Assembly (NCBI RefSeq): GCF_003148825.1
Contig: NZ_QGGZ01000007.1
Span: forward strand, 310,001 to 374,000
From: Streptomyces sp. CG 926
Lineage (GTDB): Bacteria; Actinomycetota; Actinomycetes; Streptomycetales; Streptomycetaceae
DNA length: 64,000 nt
Direction: 5' to 3'
The translations under genes and the position numbers were made by a program. Below are positions 25,114-33,611 of the stretch, piece after piece (positions within the stretch are counted from its first letter, which is position 1; the number at the start of each line of letters is the position of its first letter). The notes beneath the pieces were generated by a model. That model was given only the letters and a program-made list of their open reading frames with translations, had not been told where the DNA came from and did not search any database.

Positions 25114-26439
25114 TCAGGCGTTGTCGATGAATCGGTCGAGCACCCGCACACCGAACTTCAGTCCGTCGACCGGCACCCGCTCGTCCACACCGTGGAACAT
25201 CCCGGCGAAGTCCAGCTCCGGCGGCAGCTGCAGCGGCGCGAAGCCGAAGCAGCGGATGCCGAGGTCGTCGAAGGACTTGGCGTCCGTACCGCCCGAGAGC
25301 ATGTACGGGACCGCCCGCGCGATCGGGTCCTCGGCCTTCAGGGCGCCCTGCATGGCGTCCACCAGCCGGCCGTCGAAGTCCGTCTCCAGCGCCTTGTCCG
25401 CGTGCACGTCCTCCCGCTTCACGCGCGGGCCGAGGATCCGGTCCAGGTCGGCGAAGAACTCGTCCTCGTAGCCGGGCAGGAAGCGGCCGTCCACGTGGGC
25501 CGTCGCCTGGCCGGGGATGACGTTGACCTTGTAGCCGGCGCCGAGCATCGTCGGGGCAGCCGAGTTGCGCAGTGTGGCGCCGACCATCTTGGCGATGCCG
25601 CCGAGCTTGGCGAGCGTCGCGTCCATGTTGTCCGGGTCCAGGGGGGTCCCGAGCGCGTCGGAGAGCTCGTCCAGGAAGCTGCGTACGGTCTTGGTCACGC
25701 GGACCGGCCACTGGTGGCGCCCGAGTCGACCGACGGCCTCGCAGAGCTCCGTGATGGCGTTGTCGCTGTTGGTCATGGAGCCGTGGCCCGCGGTGCCCTC
25801 CACCGTGAGCCGCATCCAGTGCATGCCCTTCTGCGCGGTCTCCACGAGGTAGAGCCGCAGGTTCTCGTTCACGGTGAAGGAGAAGCCGCCGACCTCGCCG
25901 ATCGCCTCGGTGACGCCCTCGAACAGGCCCGGGTGCTTGTCGACGAGGTGCCGGGCCCCGTAGATGCCGCCCGCCTCCTCGTCGGCGAGGAAGGCCAGCA
26001 CGATGTCCCGCGGGGGCTTGCGTCCGCTGCGCATCCGGTCGCGTACGACGGCCAGCGTCATCGCGTCCATGTCCTTCATGTCGACGGCGCCGCGGCCCCA
26101 CACGCAGCCGTCGGCGATCTCGCCCGAGAAGGGGTCGTACGTCCAGTCGGCGGCGTTGGCCGGAACCACGTCCGTGTGCCCGTGGATCAGCAGCGCGGGC
26201 CGCGAGGGGTCCTCCCCCTCGATCCGCGCCACGGTCGAGGCGCGCCCCTTGTGCGACTCGAAGATCTGCGGCTCCAGCCCGACCTCGGCGAGCTTCTCGG
26301 CGACCCATTCCGCCGCCTTGCGCTCCCCGGGGCCCGAGTGGTCCCCGTAGTTGCTGGTGTCGATCCGGATGAGGTCCCGGCAGAGGTCGACCACCTCGTC
26401 CTCGCCGGAGACGGTCCTGCCCGTGCTCGACTCGCTCAC
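25114..26439 (-). CDS. M20 family metallopeptidase (dipeptidase/deacylase type)
   Basis: 441 residues. Metal-binding motifs of the M20 clan are present: HGHTDVVP (about 85), WGRGAVDMKDMDAM (about 115), catalytic DEEAGG (about 155) and the C-terminal GGTDAKSF (about 395). It hydrolyses an N-acyl amino acid or small peptide in the cytoplasm; the exact substrate is open. The GTG at 26439 follows GGGAGGA at good spacing and was preferred to the GTG at 26454. Confidence 0.92.
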   Translation of the reverse strand: MSESSTGRTVSGEDEVVDLCRDLIRIDTSNYGDHSGPGERKAAEWVAEKLAEVGLEPQIFESHKGRASTVARIEGEDPSRPALLIHGHTDVVPANAADWTYDPFSGEIADGCVWGRGAVDMKDMDAMTLAVVRDRMRSGRKPPRDIVLAFLADEEAGGIYGARHLVDKHPGLFEGVTEAIGEVGGFSFTVNENLRLYLVETAQKGMHWMRLTVEGTAGHGSMTNSDNAITELCEAVGRLGRHQWPVRVTKTVRSFLDELSDALGTPLDPDNMDATLAKLGGIAKMVGATLRNSAAPTMLGAGYKVNVIPGQATAHVDGRFLPGYEDEFFADLDRILGPRVKREDVHADKALETDFDGRLVDAMQGALKAEDPIARAVPYMLSGGTDAKSFDDLGIRCFGFAPLQLPPELDFAGMFHGVDERVPVDGLKFGVRVLDRFIDNA

Positions 26440-26604
26440 GCTGCTTCCTCCCACTGATCAGTACCGGACCCCCATCCTCCCGCTCCGGGACGCTCTGCCC
26501 AAGGGCGATCCTCGGTCGTCGGGGGGTGTGATCGAGGACCCCGGAATGTTTGGTAATGTTTTCCACGTCGGAACGGCCCGCGAGGGACGCGAGACAGACA
26601 CCTT

Positions 26605-26692
26605 GTCCGGGTGGCGGAATGGCAGACGCGCTAGCTTGAGGTGCTAGTGCCCTTTATCGGGCGTGGGGGTTCAAGTCCCCCCTCGGACACCA
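26605..26692 (+). tRNA. tRNA-Leu (GAG anticodon)
   Basis: 88-nt class II tRNA with encoded CCA (26690-26692). The acceptor GTCCGGG pairs with CTCGGAC (one G-T). The anticodon arm CTAGC-TTGAGGT-GCTAG gives GAG, reading CUC leucine codons. A long variable arm and the T-arm GGGGGTTCAAGTCCCCC are present. A TAATGT -10-like hexamer lies about 45 bases upstream (26554-26559). Confidence 0.97.
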
Positions 26693-26706
26693 TGGTCAGA
26701 CGACCT

Positions 26707-26753
26707 GAAAGAGCCGGTCGGAGCGACGCGAAATCGCTCCGACCGGCTCTTTC
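26707..26753 (+). terminator. Terminator after tRNA-Leu
   Basis: Exact 20-bp stem (26707-26726 with 26734-26753) and 7-base loop, followed by GTTTCC. It starts 15 bases after the tRNA. Confidence 0.92.
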
Positions 26754-26822
26754 GTTTCCTCCGGCAGGTGGCGACCGTGATCCCCGCCGGCGGCCGCGGT
26801 CCGGCAGCGGGGACGTGCCGGG

Positions 26823-27779
26823 TCAGGCCTCTCCGTGCTCCAGCCAGGGGCGGAGCTTCTCCGGATTGCGGACCGCCCAGATGCGGGTGACGCGATCGCC
26901 GCTCAGCTCGAACGCCGCCACGGTCACGGTGACCCCCGTGTGCTGGGCGACCAGGCCGGGCCGGCCGTTGACCGAGCGTTCCAGCAGCTGCAGCCCGGGG
27001 GCCCGGTCGGCGATCTGGATCAGGTACTCGGCGATGCGCGCGCTGCCCTCGATCGGGCGCAGGGCGGCGCCGACCAGTCCGCCGCCGTCGGCGATCATCG
27101 CGGCGTCGGGGGCCAGCAGACCGACGAGGGCCTTGATGTCCCTGGCCTCCCACGCCTCCTTGAAGTCCCTCACCAGCGGGGCCTGGCCGGCCGTCGGGGC
27201 CGTCGGGGCCTGCGCGGCGCTCACGCGCCTGCGGGCCGACGTGGCCAATTGGCGGCAGGCCGCCGGCGTCCGGCCGACGATCACGGCTATCTCGGCGAAG
27301 GGGTAGCGGAAGACGTCGTGGAGGATGAAGGCGACGCGTTCGGCCGGTGTCATCGCCTCCAGTACGACGAGGAAGGCCATGTTGACCGACTCGTCCAGGG
27401 TGACGCGGTCGGCCGGGTCGACCGGCCCGGACCCGCCGCCCGCCGGGCCGCTGATCCATTCCGCGCGGTCGGGCAGCGGTTCGGGGACCCATTCACCGAC
27501 GTAGCGCTCGCGCCGGGCCCGCGCCGAGCCGAGCAGGTCCAGGCAGATGCGGCCGGCGACCGTCGTCAGCCAGGCGCCGGGCGACTGGACGGCCTCCTGT
27601 TTCTGCCTCGGCATGGCGTACCAGCGCGCGTAGGTCTCCTGTACCGCGTCCTCGGCCTCGGCCAACGAACCGAGCAGCCGGTAGGCGAGGTTGGTGAGGT
27701 GGCTCCGCTCTTCGAGGATCGCGTCCAGGCCCGGATCGGACCGGCCACCCCCACGCGTGGACGACGTACTCATGCTCAC
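26823..27779 (-). CDS. ECF41-type RNA polymerase sigma factor with C-terminal SnoaL-like domain
   Basis: 318 residues. Region 2 is at about 20-90 (LTNLAYRLLGSLAEAEDAVQ), the linker motif YVGEWVPEPL at about 92, region 4 at about 130-185, and a SnoaL/NTF2-like extension of about 110 residues follows with DGGG (about 228) and NPEKLRPW near the end. In ECF41 sigma factors this extension replaces an anti-sigma factor and modulates activity. The GTG at 27779 is preceded by GGGGGAG. It faces a small membrane-protein gene across a promoter matching the ECF41 pattern; the usual carboxymuconolactone decarboxylase or oxidoreductase partner is absent. Confidence 0.9.
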   Translation of the reverse strand: MSMSTSSTRGGGRSDPGLDAILEERSHLTNLAYRLLGSLAEAEDAVQETYARWYAMPRQKQEAVQSPGAWLTTVAGRICLDLLGSARARRERYVGEWVPEPLPDRAEWISGPAGGGSGPVDPADRVTLDESVNMAFLVVLEAMTPAERVAFILHDVFRYPFAEIAVIVGRTPAACRQLATSARRRVSAAQAPTAPTAGQAPLVRDFKEAWEARDIKALVGLLAPDAAMIADGGGLVGAALRPIEGSARIAEYLIQIADRAPGLQLLERSVNGRPGLVAQHTGVTVTVAAFELSGDRVTRIWAVRNPEKLRPWLEHGEA

Positions 27780-27813
27780 GACCGCTCCCCCTGGTCCGTC
27801 CCTCGGCGTCTCG

Positions 27814-27840
27814 CCTCACATTTCGTGGGCCCACGTCGTC
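27814..27840 (+). promoter_or_regulatory. Predicted ECF41-dependent promoter
   Basis: CCTCACA (27814-27820), 16 bases, CGTC (27837-27840). The ECF41 consensus as I recall it is TGTCACA and CGTC; five of seven and four of four bases agree. It directs transcription towards the small membrane protein. Confidence 0.7.
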
Positions 27841-27895
27841 GGACTACCGAGACCTTATCGATCTACGCCGTGAGGCAGAAGAGGGGACCGCCACC

Positions 27896-28279
27896 ATGGC
27901 CACACTGACGACGGAGAAGCCGCGCACCTTCACGTTCCTGCAGGTCGCCGTCGGGCTGCAGACCTTGGGAATCTTCTTCCAGGCGGTCACCGCCGGGATG
28001 CTGCTGTCCTCGACCCACGGCGAGCTGCTGCACGGCATCGGGGCGCGCGTGATGTACGGGGCGACCATGTTGTACGTGATCGCCGCGATCCTGGCGTGGC
28101 GGCCGGGCGGTGGGTCGCCCCGGCCCATTCTGTACTCGTCGGGCTTCCTGGTCCTCGCGTCGGTGCAGGTGGTCCTGGGCATCGCGCGCGTGCCGTCGGT
28201 CCACGTCCCCCTGGGCGTGCTGATGTTCGCCCTGAGCCTGCTGGCACTGAGCCGCAGGCCGTCGGCCCACCGGTCCTGA
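27896..28279 (+). CDS. Small four-helix membrane protein, probable ECF41 target
   Basis: 127 residues with four predicted hydrophobic helices (about 15-40, 48-68, 78-95, 100-120) and short polar ends; no known domain recognised. GAGGGGA lies about ten bases before the ATG. Divergent from the ECF41-type sigma gene and just downstream of a matching promoter, so it is probably that factor's main target. Function unknown; a DoxX-like or quinone-linked membrane role is only speculation. Confidence 0.82.
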   Translation: MATLTTEKPRTFTFLQVAVGLQTLGIFFQAVTAGMLLSSTHGELLHGIGARVMYGATMLYVIAAILAWRPGGGSPRPILYSSGFLVLASVQVVLGIARVPSVHVPLGVLMFALSLLALSRRPSAHRS

Positions 28280-28309
28280 TCGGTACGGGCCGCCGGGGGT
28301 GGAACGGGG

Positions 28310-28352
28310 CGAGGCCCCCCGCGCGGGACGGTGTCCGGCGCGGGGGGCCTCG
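28310..28352. terminator. Bidirectional terminator
   Basis: 15-bp perfect outer stem (28310-28324 with 28338-28352) with an inner GGAC/GTCC pairing, between the converging small membrane protein and amino-acid permease genes. Confidence 0.85.
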
Positions 28353-28367
28353 TAGGCGGTCGTGGGG

Positions 28368-29816
28368 TCAGCCGCGGGTGGCGGCGAGGGCGGCGACCCG
28401 GCCGCGGACCAGGTACCAGCCGCCGACCAGTGCGGCGCCGATGACCGGGACGAACAGGACCGTGGTGCGGCCGACGCCGCCGTCGCACCACATCAGCACC
28501 AGCACGGTGAGCAGGAAGACCAGGGTGACGATCTGCGTGTACGGAGCCCAGGGCAGGCGGTAGGAGGGGCGCTCGACGAGGCCCTGCTGGGCGCGGCGCC
28601 AGAAGAACAGCGAGCAGACCATGACCATCGCCCAGGTGCCGAGGATGCCCAGCGAGGCGAAGTTCAGGACGAGCTCGAAGGCGTCCTTGGGCATGAAGGC
28701 GTTCAGCCCGACGCCCGCGAGGCCGAAGGCGGCGGTGAACAGGACGCCGCCGTAGGGGACCTTGCCCTTGTTCATGACGCCGGTGAACTTCGGGGCGGAG
28801 CCCGACAGGGACATCGAGCGCAGGATCCGGCCGGTGGAGTAGAGGCCGGAGTTCAGGCTGGAGAGGGCGGCCGTCAGGACGACGAGGTTCATGATGCCCG
28901 CGGCGCCGGGGACGCCGAGCTTGTCGAAGACGGTGACGAAGGGGCTCTGGTCGGAGCTGTAGGCCGTGTAGGGCAGGAGGAGGGCCAGGAGGACGACCGA
29001 GCCGACGTAGAAGAGGCCCACGCGCCACATGATCGAGTTGATCGCCTTCGGCATGATCTTCTCGGGGTTCTCGGTCTCGCCGGCGGCGACGCCGCAGAGC
29101 TCGACGGAGGCGTACGCGAAGACGACGCCCTGGATCACCAGGAGCATCGGGAGGACGCCGGCGGGGAAGAGGCCGCCGTTGTCGGTGATGTTGGCGAGGC
29201 CGGGGGTGGCGCCGCCGATGTCGTGGCTGGTGGCGACGAGCCAGATGCCGACGATCAGGAAGACGACGAGGGCGGCGACCTTGACGAGCGAGAACCAGAA
29301 CTCCATCTCGCCGAAGTACTTCACCGAGATCAGGTTGGCGGTGAGCACGATGGCGAGGGCGATGAAGGCGAGGACCCACTGGGGGACGTCGGTGAACAGC
29401 GACCAGAAGTGGGCGTAGGTCGCGGCGGCCGTGATGTCGGCGACGGTGGTCGTGGACCAGTTCAGGAAGTACAGCCAGCCGGCCGTGTAGGCGCCCTTCT
29501 CCCCCATGAACTCACGGGCGTAGGAGACGAAGGCGCCGGAGGAGGGGCGGTAGAGGACGAGCTCGCCGAGGGCCCGGACGACGAAGAAGGCGAAGACTCC
29601 GCAGACCGCGTAGGCGATCGCGAGGGACGGGCCGGCGCCGGCGAGGCGGCCGCCCGCGCCGAGGAAGAGGCCGGTGCCTATGGCTCCGCCGATCGCGATC
29701 ATGTTGATGTGGCGGGACTTGAGGTCCTTGCTGTAGCCCTCGTCACCGGCGTCGACATGGCGGGTCGGCGCCGGGGCGGGTGCCTCGGTCAAGGTGCGGT
29801 CACTCAGGTCACTCAT
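28368..29816 (-). CDS. ansP: Amino acid permease, AAT family (L-asparagine permease-like)
   Basis: 482 residues, twelve predicted membrane helices. N-terminal GGAIGTGLFLGAGGRL and the helix-3 region GELVLYRPSSGAFVSYAREF are classic for the amino-acid transporter family. EFWFSLVKVAALVVFLIVG and the GEKGAYTAGWLYFLNW segment resemble mycobacterial AnsP most, so asparagine is the best guess, with GABA or aromatic amino acids possible. It is a proton symporter in the cytoplasmic membrane. 212 bases separate it from the second permease upstream on the same strand, with a terminator between, so they are probably separate units. Confidence 0.85.
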   Translation of the reverse strand: MSDLSDRTLTEAPAPAPTRHVDAGDEGYSKDLKSRHINMIAIGGAIGTGLFLGAGGRLAGAGPSLAIAYAVCGVFAFFVVRALGELVLYRPSSGAFVSYAREFMGEKGAYTAGWLYFLNWSTTTVADITAAATYAHFWSLFTDVPQWVLAFIALAIVLTANLISVKYFGEMEFWFSLVKVAALVVFLIVGIWLVATSHDIGGATPGLANITDNGGLFPAGVLPMLLVIQGVVFAYASVELCGVAAGETENPEKIMPKAINSIMWRVGLFYVGSVVLLALLLPYTAYSSDQSPFVTVFDKLGVPGAAGIMNLVVLTAALSSLNSGLYSTGRILRSMSLSGSAPKFTGVMNKGKVPYGGVLFTAAFGLAGVGLNAFMPKDAFELVLNFASLGILGTWAMVMVCSLFFWRRAQQGLVERPSYRLPWAPYTQIVTLVFLLTVLVLMWCDGGVGRTTVLFVPVIGAALVGGWYLVRGRVAALAATRG

Positions 29817-29968
29817 GTGGGACTTCGCCTTCGTGGATGGGACAAGGCAGCGCCCGGACCACCGCGCAGGGGAGCTGGGTGGTGTCCCCTGTGCTGCGAT
29901 CCGGGTGGTTTGGTCGCAACAGGAGACCATGAGGCTCCGCTCCCTTCCAAAAGCACCCCCTGCACGCA

Positions 29969-30008
29969 GAAGCCCCCGACGACCATGGAAACGGGTGTCG
30001 GGGGCTTC
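29969..30008 (-). terminator. Terminator after the APC permease
   Basis: 12-bp perfect stem (29969-29980 with 29997-30008) enclosing a 16-base loop, 21 bases past the stop of the 30029-31573 gene. Confidence 0.82.
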
Positions 30009-30028
30009 GTAGGGGCTGGAAATCGAGG

Positions 30029-31573
30029 TCAGGCGCCCGGGGTGTCCTCCGCCGCCTGGTCGAGGCGGAAGGCCTCGTTCCCGAGGCCGATACGGGCGTG
30101 CGTCTCGGGGCGGCTGCGGCGCAGCACGGCTCCGTAGACCAGGCCGATCACGACGGCGGCGCCGATGACGCCGGGCAACGCCCAGCTGAGGGCGGAGCCC
30201 TTCTCGGCGCCGACCAGGACGCCGAAGTCCTTGACGGTGTAGACGGCGATGGCGAGCAGGGCGAGACCGGCGGTGCCGGCCGCGACGAGGCGCCAGACCT
30301 GGGCGCCGGCGGTGCCGCGGCGGACGAAGAAGGCGATGACGGCGAAGGAGGCGGCGGCCATGAGAAGGGTCACGCCGAGGGCGCCGACGCTGCCCATCCA
30401 GGTGAACAGGTGCAGGACGGGGGTGGTGGGGTCGCCGGCCGGCTTGTCGTCGGTGAGCGCGAAGGCGATCACGACGAGGGCGGCGACGCCGGTCTGCAGC
30501 AGGGAGCCGGTGGCCGGGGCGCCGGTGCCGGCGTTGGTGCGCCCGAAGGTGGCCGGGAGCAGGCCCTCGCGGCCCATGGCGAAGGCGTAGCGGGCGACCA
30601 CGTTGTGGAAGCTGAGCATGGCCGCGAACATGCCGGTCACGAAGAGGACGTGCAGGACATCGGTGAAGGTGGTGCCGAGGCGGCTCTCGGTGAGCTGGAA
30701 GAGCAGGGTGGGGCCGGCCTCGGCGGAGGTCTTGACGACCTCGGAGGGGCCGGTGGCGACGGTGAGGGCCCAGGCGCTGACGGCGAAGAAGAGGGCGACG
30801 AAGCCGACGGCGAGGAACATCACGCGGGAGACGACGATGTGCGGCTTGCTGGTCTCCTCGGCGTAGACCGGGGACTGCTCGAAGCCGACGAAGGCGGCGA
30901 TGCAGAAGCAGAGGGCGGTGCCGAAGCCGGCTCCGCCGAGGGTCTCGGGGTTGAAGGCGTGGAGCGAGAGGCCTTCGGCGGCCGGCTTGCTGAGTGCGGC
31001 GATGTCGAAGACGACGACGAGGACGCACTCGATCAGGAGGAGGACGCCGAGGACCTTGGCGTTCAGGTCGATCTTGAGCCAGCCGAGTCCGCCGGTGACG
31101 GCGACGGCGAGCAGGGCCGGTATCCACCAGGCGAGTTCGATGTCGAGGTAGGTGGCGAAGAGGCCGGATATCTCGAAGCCGAGGATGCCGAAGACGCCGA
31201 CCTGCATGGCGCTGTACGCGACGAGGGCGACGAGGGAGGCGGCCGCCCCGGCGGTGGGGCCCAGGCCCCGGGCGATGTACGCGTAGAAGGCGCCGGCGTT
31301 GTGGACGTGGCGGCTCATCTCGGCGTAGCCGACGCTGAAGAGCGCGAGGACGGCGCCGAGGATGACGAAGAGCAGGGGCTGGCCGACGATGCCCATGACG
31401 CCGAAGGTCGTGGGCATGACACCGGCGACGACCATCAGGGGCGCGCTGGCGGCGAGCACGGACAGGAGCAGACCGGCGGTGCCGAGGCGGTCGGCCCGCA
31501 GGGCCCGGTCCTGGCCCTTGTACGTACGGATCTCGGCCGGTTCTTGGAGCGTGGAGGATCTGCCCGTCGGCAT
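30029..31573 (-). CDS. APC-superfamily amino acid/polyamine permease
   Basis: 514 residues, about twelve membrane helices. The start LGTAGLLLSVLAASAPLMVV and ALCFCIAAFVGFEQSPVYAEE near 230 place it in the APC family of actinobacterial permeases with broad or unknown amino-acid specificity. GAAAGGA lies nine bases upstream of the ATG. The next gene upstream is an unrelated hypothetical. Confidence 0.88.
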   Translation of the reverse strand: MPTGRSSTLQEPAEIRTYKGQDRALRADRLGTAGLLLSVLAASAPLMVVAGVMPTTFGVMGIVGQPLLFVILGAVLALFSVGYAEMSRHVHNAGAFYAYIARGLGPTAGAAASLVALVAYSAMQVGVFGILGFEISGLFATYLDIELAWWIPALLAVAVTGGLGWLKIDLNAKVLGVLLLIECVLVVVFDIAALSKPAAEGLSLHAFNPETLGGAGFGTALCFCIAAFVGFEQSPVYAEETSKPHIVVSRVMFLAVGFVALFFAVSAWALTVATGPSEVVKTSAEAGPTLLFQLTESRLGTTFTDVLHVLFVTGMFAAMLSFHNVVARYAFAMGREGLLPATFGRTNAGTGAPATGSLLQTGVAALVVIAFALTDDKPAGDPTTPVLHLFTWMGSVGALGVTLLMAAASFAVIAFFVRRGTAGAQVWRLVAAGTAGLALLAIAVYTVKDFGVLVGAEKGSALSWALPGVIGAAVVIGLVYGAVLRRSRPETHARIGLGNEAFRLDQAAEDTPGA

Positions 31574-31619
31574 GGCGGCGTCCTTTCGGGGGCGTGGTGC
31601 TCGGGGATGGGTGCTCGGG

Positions 31620-31685
31620 GGGGTGCGTCCGTGGGGTGTCCGTGGGGTACGTCCGGGGAGCCGCGCCGTGCGTCCGGGGGGTGCG
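31620..31685. repeat. Short direct repeats GTCCGTGGGGT-type
   Basis: Several imperfect copies of an 11-13-bp unit (GCGTCCGTGGGGT, GTCCGTGGGGTA, CGTCCGGGGAG) between the permease and the hypothetical gene. Probably slippage-derived. Confidence 0.5.
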
Positions 31686-31698
31686 CGGGCGGCGCGGG

Positions 31699-32646
31699 TC
31701 AGGCGGTGCCGAGTGCGACGCCGCGGGCGGCGAGGAAGGCTTTCTGCGGGTCCCGGTCCGGATAGGACCAAGGGGCGCGGGTGGCATGGCTGCCGATGCG
31801 GTGGAAGAGCGCCGCGGCCTCGGCGGGGCGACCCTCGCAGAGTTTGGCGTGGGCGAGGAAGTTGAGGTCGACGCGGTTGCGGGGGTGGTCCTCGCGCTCC
31901 CACTCCAGCCACCAGTCGAAGGCGGAGCGCAGCACCTGGCGGGCGCGGCGGCCCGCCCAGTGCGCGGCGGCGGCCTCGGGCGAGTGTCCGCGGGTGGCGG
32001 CGAGCACCCGGTACCGCTCGGCGTGCGCCACGACGGGGAGCACGGCGAGCGGGGAGTCGGCCGGGGACTCCTCGGCGGCCCAGGACGCGAAGTCGTAGAC
32101 CTCGTGGAGCGGGTCCTGGCCGGAGCCGAGGGCGCGCTCGGCCAGTTTGGCGACCATCAGGTGATGGGCGTGGTGGTGCTCACGGTGGCGGGCCCGGACC
32201 TGGTCGAAGTGACGGCTGAACTCCTCCTCGGCGCCGAAGGCACGGGAGAGGAGGAGCAGGCCGAGCCAGGGCGTGGGGTCCGCCGGGAGCAGGGCGGCGG
32301 CCCGGCGGCAGGCCTCCTCGGCCGCGGCCGGGCTCCCCTTCTGCCGCAGGGCGGCGAAGACGGTGGCGCAGGCGAGGAGGGTGGCGGCGTCGGCGCTCTC
32401 CGGTTCGGCGAGCAGCCATTCGCGGGCCCAGGCGGAGGCCGCCGGGGTCTGCGCGAGGACGACGACGCGATGGCCGCGGCGGTCCCAGTCGTCACCGGTG
32501 CCGACGAGGAGGGCGCGGGCCCGGGCCCACCGACCCTGGGTGAACTGGGAGCGTACGTCTACGAGTTCGGCGTCGCACAGGGCCGGGTCGAAGAGCTGGG
32601 CGTCCCGCTTGCGGGCGCGGCCGAGGGGCGGCGGAGGCGGGGACAT
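31699..32646 (-). CDS. Conserved hypothetical protein (helical, TPR-like)
   Basis: 315 residues, no signal peptide. Alternating helical blocks such as WARARALLVG, AEEACRRAAALLPADPTPW and GRPAEAAALFHRIG look like degenerate tetratricopeptide repeats. Several Trp-rich segments (SAFDWWLEWERED) recur. I recognise it only as a Streptomyces-type hypothetical. No partner gene adjoins. Confidence 0.72.
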   Translation of the reverse strand: MSPPPPPLGRARKRDAQLFDPALCDAELVDVRSQFTQGRWARARALLVGTGDDWDRRGHRVVVLAQTPAASAWAREWLLAEPESADAATLLACATVFAALRQKGSPAAAEEACRRAAALLPADPTPWLGLLLLSRAFGAEEEFSRHFDQVRARHREHHHAHHLMVAKLAERALGSGQDPLHEVYDFASWAAEESPADSPLAVLPVVAHAERYRVLAATRGHSPEAAAAHWAGRRARQVLRSAFDWWLEWEREDHPRNRVDLNFLAHAKLCEGRPAEAAALFHRIGSHATRAPWSYPDRDPQKAFLAARGVALGTA

Positions 32647-33020
32647 CCGCGGGTTTCCCTCCAGGACGCGGGCGGACGAGGGGCGGGGCGGCTGCGGCCT
32701 CCCCGCGCGCAGGACGCGCGCGCGGTCGGGCCGTGAGATCCGGGGATCGTGCCGGTGGAGCCCCCGTGAGGGGCTCCCGAGGACTGCGGAGGAACGGCGA
32801 GGAACGGGGATGGTGCTGGTTCGGATCTGCGACGTACGTGCGGAATCCGGTCGGAACTCCGTTGAGCACTCTGGTGATCACGCACAGCAAAGCGGTACGC
32901 GTAGCTCCGAGTCAAGGTCCAGTCCACCGCGTGGCGAGTTTCAACTGCTCTGAAGGTCGTGCCAGTTGGGTGGTCGATATTCATTCCGACAGGCCGCGGG
33001 GGGCGCCATAGGGTGGCCCT
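32647..33020. other. Gene-free interval with an AT-richer block and hairpin
   Basis: 374 bases between diverging genes. A GGAGCCCC/GGGGCTCC hairpin lies at 32757-32777. From about 32820 to 33000 base composition drops well below the surroundings, ending in a promoter just before the ASCH gene. The block has no convincing CDS and may hold a regulatory region or a non-coding RNA. Confidence 0.5.
33009..33014 (+). promoter_or_regulatory. -10 element giving a probable leaderless ASCH mRNA
   Basis: TAGGGT seven bases before the ATG at 33021, with no Shine-Dalgarno, as in many leaderless Streptomyces transcripts. Confidence 0.5.
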
Positions 33021-33446
33021 ATGACCGCATATGACGATCTTCCGCCGTACCTGCTGGGGTTCCCCGGCCCCCTGCGCGACCAGCTGGTCGCGGCCGTGCT
33101 GAGCGGGGCGAAAACCAGCACGACCGGCCTGCTCGCGGAGTACGAGGCCGAGCAGGAACCACTGCCGGAGCCCGGCGCGCGGTCCCTGCTCGTCGACTCC
33201 GCCGAGCACGGGGTGGCGGTGGTGGAGGTCACGGCCGTGGAGGTACTGAGGCTCGCCGACGTGGGACTGGGACACGCCCTCGACGAGGGCGAGGGGTACA
33301 CGTCGGTGGCCGAATGGCGTACGGCACACGAGGAGTTCTGGCACAGCGAACCGGTGCGTACGGTGATCGGCGACCCGGGGTTCACGGTCGACGACGACAC
33401 CCTCGTCATCGCGGAACGGTTCCGGGTCACCGAGCGGCTCGGCTGA
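33021..33446 (+). CDS. ASCH domain protein
   Basis: 141 residues. LLGFPGPLRDQLVAAVLSGAK at the start and the central LLVDSAEHGVAVVEVTAVEVLRL are typical of ASCH proteins, a beta-barrel fold related to PUA domains that binds RNA or modified nucleosides; some members are nucleoside amidohydrolases. A TAGGGT hexamer seven bases before the ATG, with no ribosome site, suggests a leaderless mRNA. Confidence 0.87.
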   Translation: MTAYDDLPPYLLGFPGPLRDQLVAAVLSGAKTSTTGLLAEYEAEQEPLPEPGARSLLVDSAEHGVAVVEVTAVEVLRLADVGLGHALDEGEGYTSVAEWRTAHEEFWHSEPVRTVIGDPGFTVDDDTLVIAERFRVTERLG

Positions 33447-33558
33447 CGCCCCCGGCCCGCTACGGGCCGTACGCGCCGGCCGGTCCCCCACGCCGGGCCG
33501 CGAGCGCCGGGCCGGCCGCTCGCCGCACGCGTCGGCGCGGCTTCGGCCGGAGCCTCGC

Positions 33559-33610
33559 CAGGGCCGGAGCCGGGGCCGGAGCCAGGGCCGGAGCCAGGGC
33601 CGGGGCCGGA
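33559..33610. repeat. 12-bp tandem repeat GGGCCGGAGCC(A/G)
   Basis: About four imperfect copies between the converging ASCH and flavoprotein genes, ending at the flavoprotein stop. Non-coding. Confidence 0.75.
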
Positions 33611-33611
33611 C

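Noticed and set aside
26605..26692. tRNA-Leu as an integration site with flanking mobile DNA
   Set aside because: No integrase, no direct repeat of the tRNA 3' end and a normal terminator directly after it.
28368..31787. One continuous 1139-codon minus-strand frame spanning both permeases
   Set aside because: Only its 3' part (from 29816) encodes a protein with permease motifs. The 5' part is an out-of-frame shadow of the second permease, and a terminator lies between them.
32733..33011. 92-codon plus-strand frame in the gap before the ASCH gene
   Set aside because: No ribosome site, no family match and composition unlike coding DNA of this genome; more likely part of a regulatory region.
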